A stretch of DNA of 64,000 nucleotides from Marinifilaceae bacterium (GCA_016936255.1 JAFGYE010000051.1:1-64000), one strand, 5' to 3'; numbered from the stretch's first letter, positions 33,794-43,663 are shown. A program made the numbers and translations. The notes: generated from the letters alone by a model not told the origin.

Positions 33794-35950
33794 ATGATAA
33801 ATCAGGAAGTTTCAATACAATTAGCAGAAGATTTGGGAATTAGTCAGGATGGGTTTGAAAGAATTTCTAAAAATCTTGGGCGAACGCCGAATTTGTTGGA
33901 ATTGCAGATTTATTCTGTAATGTGGTCCGAAAATGTTTCTTATAAGAGTTCTTTTAACTGGATAAACTCATTGCCGAATACGGGTGAGAATATTATTTCC
34001 GGTGCACGTCAGTCCAATGCTGGGGTTGTTGATATAGGAAATGGGGAATATTGTGTGTTTAAAATGGGAACACACAATCATCCCAGTGGAATAGATCCTT
34101 ATCAAGGAGCTGCAACCTGTGTAGGTGATGTTTGCCGCGATGTTGTATCTGTTGGTGCAAAACCGATACTAATTTTAAATTCATTGCGTTTTGGTGAAGC
34201 TTCTCTGGATCGAACCAAATGGTTAATGGAGGAGGTGGTGAAGGGTATTAGGGATTATTCCTCGGTTCTTTATATGCAGAATATAGGCGGAGAGGTTTGT
34301 TTTAATTCCTGCTACGATACCAATCCTATTGTTAATGTAATGGTTGCAGGAGTGGTTTCTAAGGAAAGACTACTACTTAACAGAAAAATGAATCCCGGTC
34401 AATTGATTCTAATTGTTGGTAATTCGACTGGTGCAGAAGGTGTTTTTGGTCAGGATGAAAATTTCACAATCCCAAAAGGGAATCCGGATATTGGAAGTGC
34501 ATTAATTGATGGTATTCTTAAGTTGAACGATGAAAATGCGGTTGTTCGTATTGAGAATTTAGATATGGCTGGCATCGTTAATGCTGTAGCTTCTATAAGT
34601 GTACATGCAAAGCATGGCGTTGATATCGACCTAAATCAAATACCTCTTAATCAGTCGGGATTAAGTTTGGAACAAGTTCTGTTATCAAGAACTCAGGAAA
34701 GAATGATGTTGGTTATTGATAAAGAAAAGCAGGATTTGGTTTTTAGTGTATTTGAGAAAGCCAGGATTCCGTGCAGTAAAATTGGTGAGATAACCGATGG
34801 TAAAACGATTCGGTTTACTGAGGCGTCCAATGTAGTGGCAGAATTAAATGCACATGATTTGGTGATGGGCTATGGTGCCCCCCAGTCAAGTAGAAAGCAT
34901 CATCCTATCAACAAAGAAAAGGATATTGATTTTTTGGAGATTATTCCTGAACCGGATAATTACTGGAAAGTGATTAATGAAATGGTTAACAATCCAAATT
35001 TGATAATTAAGGAGTTTTTACAACTTAATTTTGAAGAAGAAACAAATAAGTCGCCTTCGGATGCTCAAATATCAATGGCGAATTCAAATGGTAAAGTTCT
35101 TTGTTTTACAGTATCCGGTAATTCAGTTTATTCATTCAACGATCCAAATTTAGGTGTACAAATTAATATTGCCAGAGCAGTTCAACGTATTGTTTGTTCG
35201 GGAGGAAAACCTTTGGCACTTAACGATTGTTTGAATTTTGGCAGCCCTTTAGATGAAAATGTTTTTTCACAATTTGTAGAAACCATTAATGGCATTTCCA
35301 ATGCCAGCCAATTTTTCGATACTCCGGTTGTTGGAGGGAATGTGAGTTTTTATAATGAGAGCTCGGTACTTGGAAAGAGAGTTGCAATTAATCCAACGCC
35401 TATAATTGGCATGCTTGGTGTTATTAGCCCGAAGACGAATCACATGTCGTATATATACAGAAATAAGGGTGATGTAATTTTTCTGGTTGGTAAATCCCGA
35501 AATGATATTTCGGGTTCTGAATACTTGTGTTCAATTCATAAGAAGTGTAATGTTGGTGTTCCTTATTTCAATATTGATGAAGAAAAAGCAATAAATAAGG
35601 TTGTTGCCAATTTGATTGAGAAGAAATTGATCAGCTCTGCGCATTCTATTGAAAGAGGCGGCCTTTTCTTTAATTTAATAGAATCATCAATGCCATTAGG
35701 ATTTGGTTTTGATGTTACTTCTCCTGCTGAGATTCGTAAGGATGCATTCTTATTTGGGGAAGCTCAGGGACGAGTGGTTGTTTCTGTTTCCATGGAAAAC
35801 GAAGATCGTTTTGTGGATATGATGATGGAAAGTGGAGTTCGGTTTTCAACTTTAGGTCATGTTACCAAGGGGGAATTAAGAATTGATGATATTTCATATG
35901 GTTCCATTGATGAGTATAAAAAAGGATATCAGCAAAAAGTAATTAAGTGA
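33794..35950 (+). CDS. purL: PurL-like phosphoribosylformylglycinamidine synthase, short form, divergent
   Basis: 718 residues from the ATG at 33794; upstream in-frame codons would run into the divergent SDR gene. Two AIR-synthase-type repeats, with HNHPSGIDPYQGAATCVGD and VVGGNVSFYNES, place it in the short (B. subtilis-type) PurL class, which needs PurS and PurQ. Neither is nearby. The usually invariant N-terminal SEHCSYK signature here reads SENVSYK, and ATGVGG reads ATCVGD. So it could be a working variant or a paralogue with another role beside a large PurL elsewhere. If functional, it catalyses the fourth step of purine synthesis. Confidence 0.82.
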   Translation: MINQEVSIQLAEDLGISQDGFERISKNLGRTPNLLELQIYSVMWSENVSYKSSFNWINSLPNTGENIISGARQSNAGVVDIGNGEYCVFKMGTHNHPSGIDPYQGAATCVGDVCRDVVSVGAKPILILNSLRFGEASLDRTKWLMEEVVKGIRDYSSVLYMQNIGGEVCFNSCYDTNPIVNVMVAGVVSKERLLLNRKMNPGQLILIVGNSTGAEGVFGQDENFTIPKGNPDIGSALIDGILKLNDENAVVRIENLDMAGIVNAVASISVHAKHGVDIDLNQIPLNQSGLSLEQVLLSRTQERMMLVIDKEKQDLVFSVFEKARIPCSKIGEITDGKTIRFTEASNVVAELNAHDLVMGYGAPQSSRKHHPINKEKDIDFLEIIPEPDNYWKVINEMVNNPNLIIKEFLQLNFEEETNKSPSDAQISMANSNGKVLCFTVSGNSVYSFNDPNLGVQINIARAVQRIVCSGGKPLALNDCLNFGSPLDENVFSQFVETINGISNASQFFDTPVVGGNVSFYNESSVLGKRVAINPTPIIGMLGVISPKTNHMSYIYRNKGDVIFLVGKSRNDISGSEYLCSIHKKCNVGVPYFNIDEEKAINKVVANLIEKKLISSAHSIERGGLFFNLIESSMPLGFGFDVTSPAEIRKDAFLFGEAQGRVVVSVSMENEDRFVDMMMESGVRFSTLGHVTKGELRIDDISYGSIDEYKKGYQQKVIK

Positions 35951-35984
35951 GTTTTTAGAACACAATAGGATCGATTAACTTTTT

Positions 35985-36018
35985 AACAAAGAATCATGTA
36001 ATGGTTCTTTGTTTTTCA
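35985..36018 (+). terminator. Intrinsic terminator of purL
   Basis: 12-bp stem AACAAAGAATCA/TGGTTCTTTGTT (one T-G pair) around TGTAA, followed by T's. Confidence 0.88.
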
Positions 36019-36023
36019 TTCAC

Positions 36024-36031
36024 TATATTTG
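36024..36031 (+). promoter_or_regulatory. Putative -7 box (TATATTTG) of menG-porT
   Basis: Exact TAnnTTTG, 60 bases before the menG GTG and directly behind the purL terminator. The -33 element is unclear. Confidence 0.5.
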
Positions 36032-36090
36032 TGCCTTTACAATTAAATTGGTCTGCGGGCTATATATTTTAATCATTAGATTTTTTATTC

Positions 36091-36819
36091 GTGGTAAATC
36101 CTTATAAAGATTTAGATAAGAGCAAAAAAGATCAGGTTGCCCTGATGTTTAATAATATTGCAAGGAAATATGATTTTTTAAATCATTTTCTATCCATGGG
36201 AATTGATAAACTTTGGAGAAGGAAAGCTGTTAAATTATTACAATCTATTCAGCCCAAACAACTTTTGGATATTGCAACAGGAACAGGTGATTTCGCCTTG
36301 GCTTGTTTGAAATTAAATCCTGATAAAGTTAGTGGCATTGATATTTCAACAGAAATGCTTGCGGTGGGCCGGGAGAAGATTGCAAAGAAAAATCTTCAGG
36401 ATAAAATAGAATTATTTGAAGGAGATTCGGAAAATATTCAGTTTGATGATAATTCATTCGATGCAATAACTGTAGCTTTTGGTGTTCGCAATTTTGAGAA
36501 TTTAGAAAAAGGATTACAAGAAATGAATCGTGTTGTTCGTCCGGGAGGGAAAGTGGTTGTTCTGGAATTTTCAAAACCTAAAAATTTTCCGGTAAAACAA
36601 TTTTATAACTTTTACTTTTTTAACATTCTTCCTTTTTGGGGTAAAATGGTTTCAAAGGATAGTTCAGCATATACCTATTTACCAGAATCAGTAGGAGCTT
36701 TTCCTGATGGAGAGGATTTTCTGGAAATATATAAAACTTGTGGTTTTGTAGATGCTGAGCAAATAAAGTTGAGTTTTGGAATTGCCTCCATTTACATTGG
36801 AACCAAACCAATACAATAA
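36091..36819 (+). CDS. menG: Demethylmenaquinone methyltransferase
   Basis: 242 residues, UbiE/MenG family class I methyltransferase. It adds the final methyl to demethylmenaquinone. Motifs: FNNIARKYDFLNHFLSMGID (family signature), LLDIATGTGDFAL (SAM site), VAFGVRNFE and VRPGGKVVVLEFSKP. The start is GTG at 36091. The respiratory quinone of Bacteroidota is menaquinone, so the Men name is preferred. It is followed after 41 bases by porT, a linkage also seen in other Bacteroidota. Confidence 0.95.
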   Translation: MVNPYKDLDKSKKDQVALMFNNIARKYDFLNHFLSMGIDKLWRRKAVKLLQSIQPKQLLDIATGTGDFALACLKLNPDKVSGIDISTEMLAVGREKIAKKNLQDKIELFEGDSENIQFDDNSFDAITVAFGVRNFENLEKGLQEMNRVVRPGGKVVVLEFSKPKNFPVKQFYNFYFFNILPFWGKMVSKDSSAYTYLPESVGAFPDGEDFLEIYKTCGFVDAEQIKLSFGIASIYIGTKPIQ

Positions 36820-36860
36820 AAAAGTATTTTGTAGGTTTATATTTAAAAGAATTCCAAAAT

Positions 36861-37565
36861 TTGAGAAGAATACTGTTTATACTGTTGTTGTTACTTAGTT
36901 TTTCATCCTGTTTTTCACAAAGAGGATATAAAGCTGAGAGCATTTTAAACTATCAAAAAGTAGATCAGAAATGGTTGCATTTTGGGTTTACTTTGGGCGT
37001 GAATAGTATGGATTTTGCAATATATAATTCTGGGAAAGGTGTTGCCCGCGCAGAACAGGTTGTTTTTTCTCCGGGCTTTACGGTTGGAATTGTTTCTGAC
37101 TTGCGTTTACATGAAGATTGGTCTCTTCGATTTTTGCCTGGTTTGGAATTTGGGCAGCGAACCATAAGATATTCCAATTTGGATGTGGAAGAGGTTAATG
37201 TTGAATCTGTATTAGTAAATCTGCCTTTATTGCTTAAATACAGAGCCAGACGATTGAATAATTATCGCCCATATTTAATTGGAGGAGCAAGTTTTAAAAT
37301 TGATGTACAGGCGCAGGATGCACTTGATCCTGAAAATGATATGTTGGTGCGGCTAAAAACTACAGACCTGTATTTAGAGTTGGGGGCGGGTATTGATTTT
37401 TACTTACCCTATTTTAAGCTCGCAACAGAGTTGAAATTTGCCATCGGATTAAAGGATGTCATGAATCATGAATATGATATTGATAATCCAGGATATGAAG
37501 CCTACACCGATGCTTTTAGGAAGGTGAATTCCAAAATTATTACTCTTTCCTTTCATTTCGAATAG
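36861..37565 (+). CDS. porT: PorT-family type IX secretion outer-membrane protein
   Basis: 234 residues. TTG start at 36861, signal peptide MRRILFILLLLLSFSSCFSQ. The segment VDQKWLHFGFTLGVNSMDF, and the later LVNLPLLLKYRARRLNNYRPYLIGG, match PorT/SprT of Porphyromonas and Flavobacterium. PorT is required for type IX secretion and is an outer-membrane beta-barrel. Its location after menG supports the call. No other T9SS genes are in the window; they are usually scattered. Confidence 0.88.
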   Translation: MRRILFILLLLLSFSSCFSQRGYKAESILNYQKVDQKWLHFGFTLGVNSMDFAIYNSGKGVARAEQVVFSPGFTVGIVSDLRLHEDWSLRFLPGLEFGQRTIRYSNLDVEEVNVESVLVNLPLLLKYRARRLNNYRPYLIGGASFKIDVQAQDALDPENDMLVRLKTTDLYLELGAGIDFYLPYFKLATELKFAIGLKDVMNHEYDIDNPGYEAYTDAFRKVNSKIITLSFHFE

Positions 37566-37594
37566 GGATTTTGATCTCATAATATTTTCTTAGA

Positions 37595-39163
37595 ATGATT
37601 ACCGAATTAGATATAGTACTAAGTCCGAAGGATGCTTCAGACGAAAAATATTACCAACCTATTTTAGCTAAAAAATTAGGCGTTAATGTTTCGCAGATTC
37701 ATGGAATAAAAATCCTGAGAAAATCGATTGATGCACGTCGAAGAAACATTTTAGTTAATTTGCGGTTTCGCGTTGCTTGCGGGGAAGAATTCCCTCAATC
37801 GGAAGAATTTACGTTCGATTATTCTAATGTTTCAGGTAAAAAGGAAGTGATTGTGGTTGGAGCAGGACCTGCAGGTTTGTTTGCCGCTCTTCGATTAATT
37901 GAACTGGGATATAAGCCTATTGTTCTTGAAAGAGGCAAAAGTGTTGAGGACAGAAAGAAAGATTTGGGAGAATTGCATAGAACTCGAAATGTAAATCCGG
38001 ATTCGAATTATAGTTTTGGCGAAGGAGGAGCCGGAACATTCTCAGATGGGAAATTGTATACCCGCTCTAAGAAGCGTGGAGATCTTAAGAAAATTTTGAA
38101 GGTTTTGCATTTTCATGGTGCTCAGGATGACATCTTATTTGATGCACATCCTCATATCGGTACGGATGTTCTGCCAAAGGTAATCGTTCGAATGCGTGAA
38201 AATATTCTAAAAGCCGGAGGACAGGTACTTTTCTCAACAAAGGTTGTTGATTATATATTGGAAGGTGATCGAATTTGTGGTGTTGTTACTGAAAGTGGTG
38301 AGGAAATTGTTGGTGGGGGAGTAATCCTGGCAACAGGTCATTCTGCCCGGGATGTGTATCGTAAACTGCATAAACAAGGAATTGAGATAGAGGCTAAGTC
38401 ATTTGCAATGGGCGTTCGAATTGAGCATTCGCAAGAGTTAATCGATCAAATTCAATATCATAATCCTGTCGGGCGAGGTGATTATCTTCCTGCGGCAAGT
38501 TACAGTTTTGTCCATCAGGTCGAAGGCCGGGGAGTGTATTCATTTTGTATGTGTCCGGGAGGTGTAATTGTTCCGGCAGCAACAGGAGACAGACAGCAGG
38601 TTGTCAATGGGATGTCTTCCTCGAATAGAAATACAGCTTTTGCAAACTCGGGTATGGCTGTTGAGATTCGTACTCAGGATTTGAAAGAGTATCAGCAATA
38701 TGGTGCTTTGGCTGGTTTGTATTTTCAGGAAGAACTGGAAGAAAGAGCATTTGTTGAAGGTGGCGAAAATTTAACGGCTCCAGCACAAAGAATGAACGAT
38801 TTTGTAAATGGGAAAAGGAGCAGTTCTTTACCCAAAACATCTTATCAGCCAGGAATTGTATCATCTTCCCTGCACGAGTGGTTGCCTGAGCATATTCGAT
38901 TCCGTTTGCAGGAGGGATTTAAAGTGTTTGGACAAAAATCCAAAGGTTTTTTGACCAATGAGGCCGTAATTTTAGGTGTAGAATCAAGAACATCATCACC
39001 TGTGCGAATTCCCAGGGAAAGAGAAAGTTTTCAGCACATCAGAATTCAAGGGTTATTTCCTTGTGGCGAAGGTGCTGGTTATGCCGGAGGAATTGTATCT
39101 GCTGCAATGGATGGAGAGCAATGTGCCGATGCATTCGATAGGTATCAGAATCCCAATAAATAA
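37595..39163 (+). CDS. FAD-dependent oxidoreductase (COG2509 family)
   Basis: 522 residues. A short N-terminal domain (1-80) is followed by the FAD-binding Rossmann VVGAGPAGLFAALRLIELG with ERGKSVEDR, then the family-specific FGEGGAGTFSDGKLYTR, and C-terminal FPCGEGAGYAGGIVSAAMDG. These are the marks of the uncharacterised FAD-dependent dehydrogenases (COG2509). Substrate unknown. Its stop codon abuts the stop of the minus-strand methyltransferase gene. Confidence 0.88.
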   Translation: MITELDIVLSPKDASDEKYYQPILAKKLGVNVSQIHGIKILRKSIDARRRNILVNLRFRVACGEEFPQSEEFTFDYSNVSGKKEVIVVGAGPAGLFAALRLIELGYKPIVLERGKSVEDRKKDLGELHRTRNVNPDSNYSFGEGGAGTFSDGKLYTRSKKRGDLKKILKVLHFHGAQDDILFDAHPHIGTDVLPKVIVRMRENILKAGGQVLFSTKVVDYILEGDRICGVVTESGEEIVGGGVILATGHSARDVYRKLHKQGIEIEAKSFAMGVRIEHSQELIDQIQYHNPVGRGDYLPAASYSFVHQVEGRGVYSFCMCPGGVIVPAATGDRQQVVNGMSSSNRNTAFANSGMAVEIRTQDLKEYQQYGALAGLYFQEELEERAFVEGGENLTAPAQRMNDFVNGKRSSSLPKTSYQPGIVSSSLHEWLPEHIRFRLQEGFKVFGQKSKGFLTNEAVILGVESRTSSPVRIPRERESFQHIRIQGLFPCGEGAGYAGGIVSAAMDGEQCADAFDRYQNPNK

Positions 39164-39934
39164 CTAGAATTCTTGTCTCCTAAATTCTGAGCAAATAATA
39201 GAGGTTGCCACCGATACATTTAAAGATTCAGAAACAGCTTGTCCGCTTGGAAAATCTGGAATGTAGAGCTTGTTGCTTACTAATTTTTGAATTGTCTCAG
39301 AAACACCTTTCCCTTCATTTCCCATAATGATGAATCCCTTTTTTTGAAGTTGACAATTGTAAATGATTTCTCCTTCGAGAAAAGTGCCGTAAATAGGGAA
39401 GTCAGGTGTTTTATATTTCAAAATTAATTCTTCAAGGGGTGTGTAAATGACCGTCACACTTGAAATTGCTCCCATGGTAGCTTGAATCACTTTTGGGTTG
39501 TAAAGATCAACCGTATTAGGGGAGCAAAATAAATGTTTTATGCCAAACCAGTCGGCTACTCTTATTATAGTTCCTAAATTCCCAGGATCCTGAACATCAT
39601 CAAGAACCAGAGAAAGTGAATTCTGAATGATTGTTTCGTTTATAGCTCGAGATGGGATTTTAAAAACAGCAATTACCGATGATGGTGTTTTTAAAGAACT
39701 GATTTTTTTTATTTGAACAACATCCGTTTCAATACGATTATTGATTTTTGCCTTGTTGGAAACAGAATTACATTCTTTCCATTCTTTGGTGTAAATAAGA
39801 AATTCAACTTCGGTTTTCGCCTCAATAAGATCTGATACTAATTTATTTCCTTCTGCCACGAAAAGCTGATGCTGATCCCTGTATTTTTTCTGTTGAAGGC
39901 TGGTTATCAGCTTGATTTGATTTTTGGATAGCAC
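39164..39934 (-). CDS. TrmH/SpoU-family RNA 2'-O-methyltransferase
   Basis: 256 residues. N-terminal substrate-binding region (LITSLQQKKYRDQHQLFVAEG) and C-terminal SPOUT domain with DDVQDPGNLGTIIR (motif 1), IMGNEGKGVS (motif 2) and IPDFPSGQAVSESLNVSVA (motif 3), which form the trefoil-knot SAM site. It methylates a ribose 2'-OH in rRNA or tRNA; the exact target is not clear. It diverges from the BamA-like gene at 40043, a pair often seen together in Bacteroidota. Confidence 0.92.
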   Translation of the reverse strand: MLSKNQIKLITSLQQKKYRDQHQLFVAEGNKLVSDLIEAKTEVEFLIYTKEWKECNSVSNKAKINNRIETDVVQIKKISSLKTPSSVIAVFKIPSRAINETIIQNSLSLVLDDVQDPGNLGTIIRVADWFGIKHLFCSPNTVDLYNPKVIQATMGAISSVTVIYTPLEELILKYKTPDFPIYGTFLEGEIIYNCQLQKKGFIIMGNEGKGVSETIQKLVSNKLYIPDFPSGQAVSESLNVSVATSIICSEFRRQEF

Positions 39935-40000
39935 GGGTTTTATTTTGAAAAATTATCATTTTAAGGCTGTTAAAGCCAAGAATATATCATCGAAGTTAAG

Positions 40001-40008
40001 TATCTTTG
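40001..40008 (+). promoter_or_regulatory. Putative -7 box (TATCTTTG) of the BamA-like gene
   Basis: Exact TAnnTTTG, 34 bases before the TTG at 40043, implying a leader of about 28 bases and supporting that TTG start. Confidence 0.5.
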
Positions 40009-40042
40009 TCGTGTTTTAAACCGAATTATACTTTTATTATAT

Positions 40043-42436
40043 TTGAAACCATACGAGAAATACAAAAGTAGTTATAATTTCCCTATTTTATTTTTTTTGG
40101 CAGGCCTGCTTTTAGTATTAGGTGCTTGTTCTACTACAAAATATGTTGGTGAAGGTGAATGTCTATTGAATAAGGTTGTTGTCCATTCGGACGATAAGTC
40201 TATTGCAGCAAGTGAATTAAAGCGCAATGTAAAGCAAACCCCAAATTTAAAAATATTAGGCGTTTGGAAATTTCATTTGGGGTTATTTAATTTATCAGGT
40301 AAGGATAAAGGAAAAGGATTTAATAAATGGTTAAGAAGAATTGGTGAGGAACCAGTTATTTATGAGGACTTTCAAACGAAGCGCTCCTTGAGACAATTGG
40401 AGATTTATTTGCAGAAAAAAGGTTACTTCAATGCTGAAGTTCGGGATTCGGTAAGTTTAAAAAGAAAAAAAGCCAAAGTATACTACTTTATAAAATCAAA
40501 GGAACCTTATCGTTATAGGAATGTTTACAGGGAAATAAATGAACTTCCTTATAATTTTCTTTCTCCATTTCAGGAGAAAGGGGAAATGTCTGATACAACT
40601 CTAATTCGTGAATATATTGTTTCCGATAAAAGTAATTCAGATGTTCAATTAGGAGATAAGGTGGATTCTGACATTTTGAATAAGGAAAGGATCCGAATTT
40701 CAAAATTATTAAAGAATCAAGGATACTTTAATTTTTCCAGAGAGTACGTTCATTTTATTATGGATAGTACTAACAAAGACAACAAAATGGATGTTTTTGT
40801 TGGGGTAAAAACTCCTGAAGACAGTAAGGCTGTTAAAAAATACAGAATCAACAAAGTATCAATATTTACAGAGTACGATCCTAAGTTGATGTTGATGAAT
40901 GATGAAAAGTATTTAATGGATTTGGATACTATTCAGCATGAGGGCGTTGATTTTATTTACAGGAAAAAGATAAAAATTAAGCCCGACGTAATCTTATCTT
41001 CGATATTGATTCGTAAAAATGAACTCTACAATTTAAAATCAGTAGAACAAACATACAGCCGCCTGCAATCTTTAGGTCAGTTTAAGTTTCTAAATGTGAA
41101 ATTTGAAGAGAATTTAGAATCTAATGAAGAAGAATTTGGCAGTTTAAACTGCATTATTCAATTAACGCCTCATGATCAGCAGTCTTACTCTATCGAATTT
41201 GAAGGCACTAATTCATCCGGCAATATCGGGTTTGCCGGAAATTTAAATTATCAGCACAAAAATTTATTTGGAGGAGCCGAAATTCTTGACCTTCAATTTT
41301 CAACAGCAAAAGAGACTTTAAAATCCAATGAGCAAACAGATTTTAGTTCCTCTGAATACGGAGTAGAATCAAAATTGAGTATTCCAAAATTTTTATTGCC
41401 TCTTTTAACTGCTGAGAAATTCAGGAAGTCGTACAATCCCAAAACAGTATTTTCTTTGTCGTATAATTTTCAGAAACGACCAGATTATACCCGAACCATC
41501 GCTGATGCTAGTTTTGGTTATGTTTGGAAGTCTTCAAAATACCTACGTCACACGCTTAATTTGGTAGAGTTGAATTTTGTTGACGTTAAAAATTTAAGTG
41601 AAGATTTTCTGGGATCAATAAACAATTTATATATTAAAAATTCATTTACCAATCACGTAATTACTACCAGCAGGTATTCATTGACATATAACGATCAGAA
41701 TATTAATAGGCCTGGTGATTATAATTATCTCAGATTTAATTTTGAGTCGGCAGGAAATAGTCTCAAAGCAATCAATAAGTTGATTGGGAGAACTGAAAAA
41801 AATGACTTTAACGATGCCGGAAATGTAGAAGGTACCTATTATGATTTTATTGGAATTCGATTTGCCCAATATTTAAAGAGCGATATTGAATATCGGTTTA
41901 GTCATCATATTAATGAAGCTAATACAATGGTTTACCGGGTTTTTCTTGGGGCGGGTTTGCCTTACGGGAACTTAGAAGTGTTGCCATTTGAGAAAAGCTA
42001 TTTTTCAGGTGGAGCGAATGGTGTTAGGGCATGGCAAGTGCGTTCATTGGGTCCGGGATCTTATTTTTCAGATGATGCAGCAATTTATCCAAACAATTCG
42101 GCAGATTTAAAACTTGAAGCTAATTTGGAATATCGTTTTAAATTATTCTGGGTTTTGGAAGGAGCCTTATTTGTAGATGCCGGTAACATTTGGGCAATTT
42201 CGAAAAAAGACGATCGTGTTGGAGCTGATTTTAAATTTGACAGGTTTTATAAAGAAATTGCTTTGGGAACAGGTTTTGGAACTCGTGTTGATTTGAATTT
42301 CATTCTTTTTCGCATTGATTTAGGTCTGAAACTGCACGATCCTTCTCTCGGGGCTGAGGAAAGGTGGATTATTGCGCATCGACCATTTAAGTTTAGTCAA
42401 CTTACCTTTAATATTGGAATTGGATATCCTTTTTAA
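40043..42436 (+). CDS. BamA/TamA-like outer-membrane protein with a lipoprotein signal
   Basis: 797 residues from a TTG. The signal peptide ends in a lipobox (VLGAC, Cys29). POTRA-like repeats occupy about 40-395 (for example RSLRQLEIYLQKKGYFNAEV), then a barrel with SYFSGGANGVRAWQVRSLGPG, matching the conserved loop-6 V/R-G region. The C-terminus is LTFNIGIGYPF, ending in Phe as needed for barrel insertion. A lipid-anchored BamA-like protein is typical of Bacteroidota TamL-like proteins. It probably helps assemble outer-membrane proteins together with a TamB partner encoded elsewhere. Confidence 0.88.
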   Translation: MKPYEKYKSSYNFPILFFLAGLLLVLGACSTTKYVGEGECLLNKVVVHSDDKSIAASELKRNVKQTPNLKILGVWKFHLGLFNLSGKDKGKGFNKWLRRIGEEPVIYEDFQTKRSLRQLEIYLQKKGYFNAEVRDSVSLKRKKAKVYYFIKSKEPYRYRNVYREINELPYNFLSPFQEKGEMSDTTLIREYIVSDKSNSDVQLGDKVDSDILNKERIRISKLLKNQGYFNFSREYVHFIMDSTNKDNKMDVFVGVKTPEDSKAVKKYRINKVSIFTEYDPKLMLMNDEKYLMDLDTIQHEGVDFIYRKKIKIKPDVILSSILIRKNELYNLKSVEQTYSRLQSLGQFKFLNVKFEENLESNEEEFGSLNCIIQLTPHDQQSYSIEFEGTNSSGNIGFAGNLNYQHKNLFGGAEILDLQFSTAKETLKSNEQTDFSSSEYGVESKLSIPKFLLPLLTAEKFRKSYNPKTVFSLSYNFQKRPDYTRTIADASFGYVWKSSKYLRHTLNLVELNFVDVKNLSEDFLGSINNLYIKNSFTNHVITTSRYSLTYNDQNINRPGDYNYLRFNFESAGNSLKAINKLIGRTEKNDFNDAGNVEGTYYDFIGIRFAQYLKSDIEYRFSHHINEANTMVYRVFLGAGLPYGNLEVLPFEKSYFSGGANGVRAWQVRSLGPGSYFSDDAAIYPNNSADLKLEANLEYRFKLFWVLEGALFVDAGNIWAISKKDDRVGADFKFDRFYKEIALGTGFGTRVDLNFILFRIDLGLKLHDPSLGAEERWIIAHRPFKFSQLTFNIGIGYPF

Positions 42437-42563
42437 ATCGCATTCGTTTGCGTAATTTTCTTATATCCAAAACAGTGCAAAATCTATAATTTCTTTTTAA
42501 CTTCGTGGCAAATTGACTTCCCAGCCGATTTTATTTAGAACTATCCGATAAAAATATATTATT

Positions 42564-43640
42564 ATGAAACGAGTATTAGATGTAGTTAAGCCAGGTGTGG
42601 TAACTGGTGACGACGTGCAAAAATTATTTCAAATTGCTAAAGAAGAAGGATTTGCTATTCCTGCAGTAAATGTTATTGGTACTAACTCAATCAATGCTGC
42701 TCTTGAAGCTGCACGTGAAGTTAACTCACCAATCATCATTCAGTTCTCAAATGGCGGTGCTTCATTTTTCGCTGGAAAAGGAATTGCTGCTGAAGGACAA
42801 GGTGCTGCTATTATTGGTGCTGTTGCAGGGGCTAAATATGTTCATGCTGTAGCTGAACATTATGGTATCCCAGTTGTATTGCATACCGATCATGCGGCTA
42901 AAAAATTACTTCCTTGGATCGATGGTTTATTGACTGCAGGTGAAACTTTTTTCTCAGAAACAGGAAAGCCATTGTTTAGCTCACACATGTTGGATTTATC
43001 TGAAGAACCATTGGAAGAAAATATTGGTACTTGCGCTAAGTATTTAGAGCGTATGGATAAAATGGGTATGACTATCGAAATAGAGTTAGGTTGCACTGGC
43101 GGAGAAGAAGATGGTGTAGACAATTCAGATATGGATAATTCATTATTATATACACAACCTGAAGATGTAGCCTTGGCTTATGAAACTTTATTAAAAGTTT
43201 CTTCTCGTTTTACAATTGCAGCCTCTTTTGGTAACGTACATGGTGTATATAAGCCAGGTAACGTGGTTTTAACTCCAAAAATCCTATTGAATTCTCAATC
43301 TTTTATTTCGGAGAAATATGGTGTAGCTAAAAATACAGTTGATTTTGTTTTCCATGGTGGATCAGGTTCAAGTGTTGAAGAAATTCGCGAAGCAATTTCT
43401 TACGGAGTTGTTAAAATGAATATTGACACAGATACTCAGTGGGCATGCTGGGATGGTGTCCGCGCTTTCGAAGCTAAGAATCATGATTATCTGCAAGGTC
43501 AAATTGGAAACCCTGATGGGGATGACAAACCAAACAAGAAATATTACGATCCTCGTGTATGGTTACGTGCAGGTGAGGTTTCTATGAAAGATCGATTAGT
43601 AAAGGCTTTCGAAGATTTAAATGGGGTAGGACGTAACTAA
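42564..43640 (+). CDS. fbaA: Class II fructose-bisphosphate aldolase
   Basis: 358 residues, the E. coli FbaA length. Zn-dependent cleavage of fructose-1,6-bisphosphate in glycolysis and gluconeogenesis. Seen motifs: VVLHTDHAAKKLLPW (Zn-binding His pair), IEIELGCTGGEEDG, GNVHGVYKPGNV (Zn His), FHGGSGSS and MNIDTDTQWACWDG. ATG at 42564, single gene with its own terminator. Confidence 0.97.
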   Translation: MKRVLDVVKPGVVTGDDVQKLFQIAKEEGFAIPAVNVIGTNSINAALEAAREVNSPIIIQFSNGGASFFAGKGIAAEGQGAAIIGAVAGAKYVHAVAEHYGIPVVLHTDHAAKKLLPWIDGLLTAGETFFSETGKPLFSSHMLDLSEEPLEENIGTCAKYLERMDKMGMTIEIELGCTGGEEDGVDNSDMDNSLLYTQPEDVALAYETLLKVSSRFTIAASFGNVHGVYKPGNVVLTPKILLNSQSFISEKYGVAKNTVDFVFHGGSGSSVEEIREAISYGVVKMNIDTDTQWACWDGVRAFEAKNHDYLQGQIGNPDGDDKPNKKYYDPRVWLRAGEVSMKDRLVKAFEDLNGVGRN

Positions 43641-43663
43641 GCTTACTTTCTCTCAAAATATTT

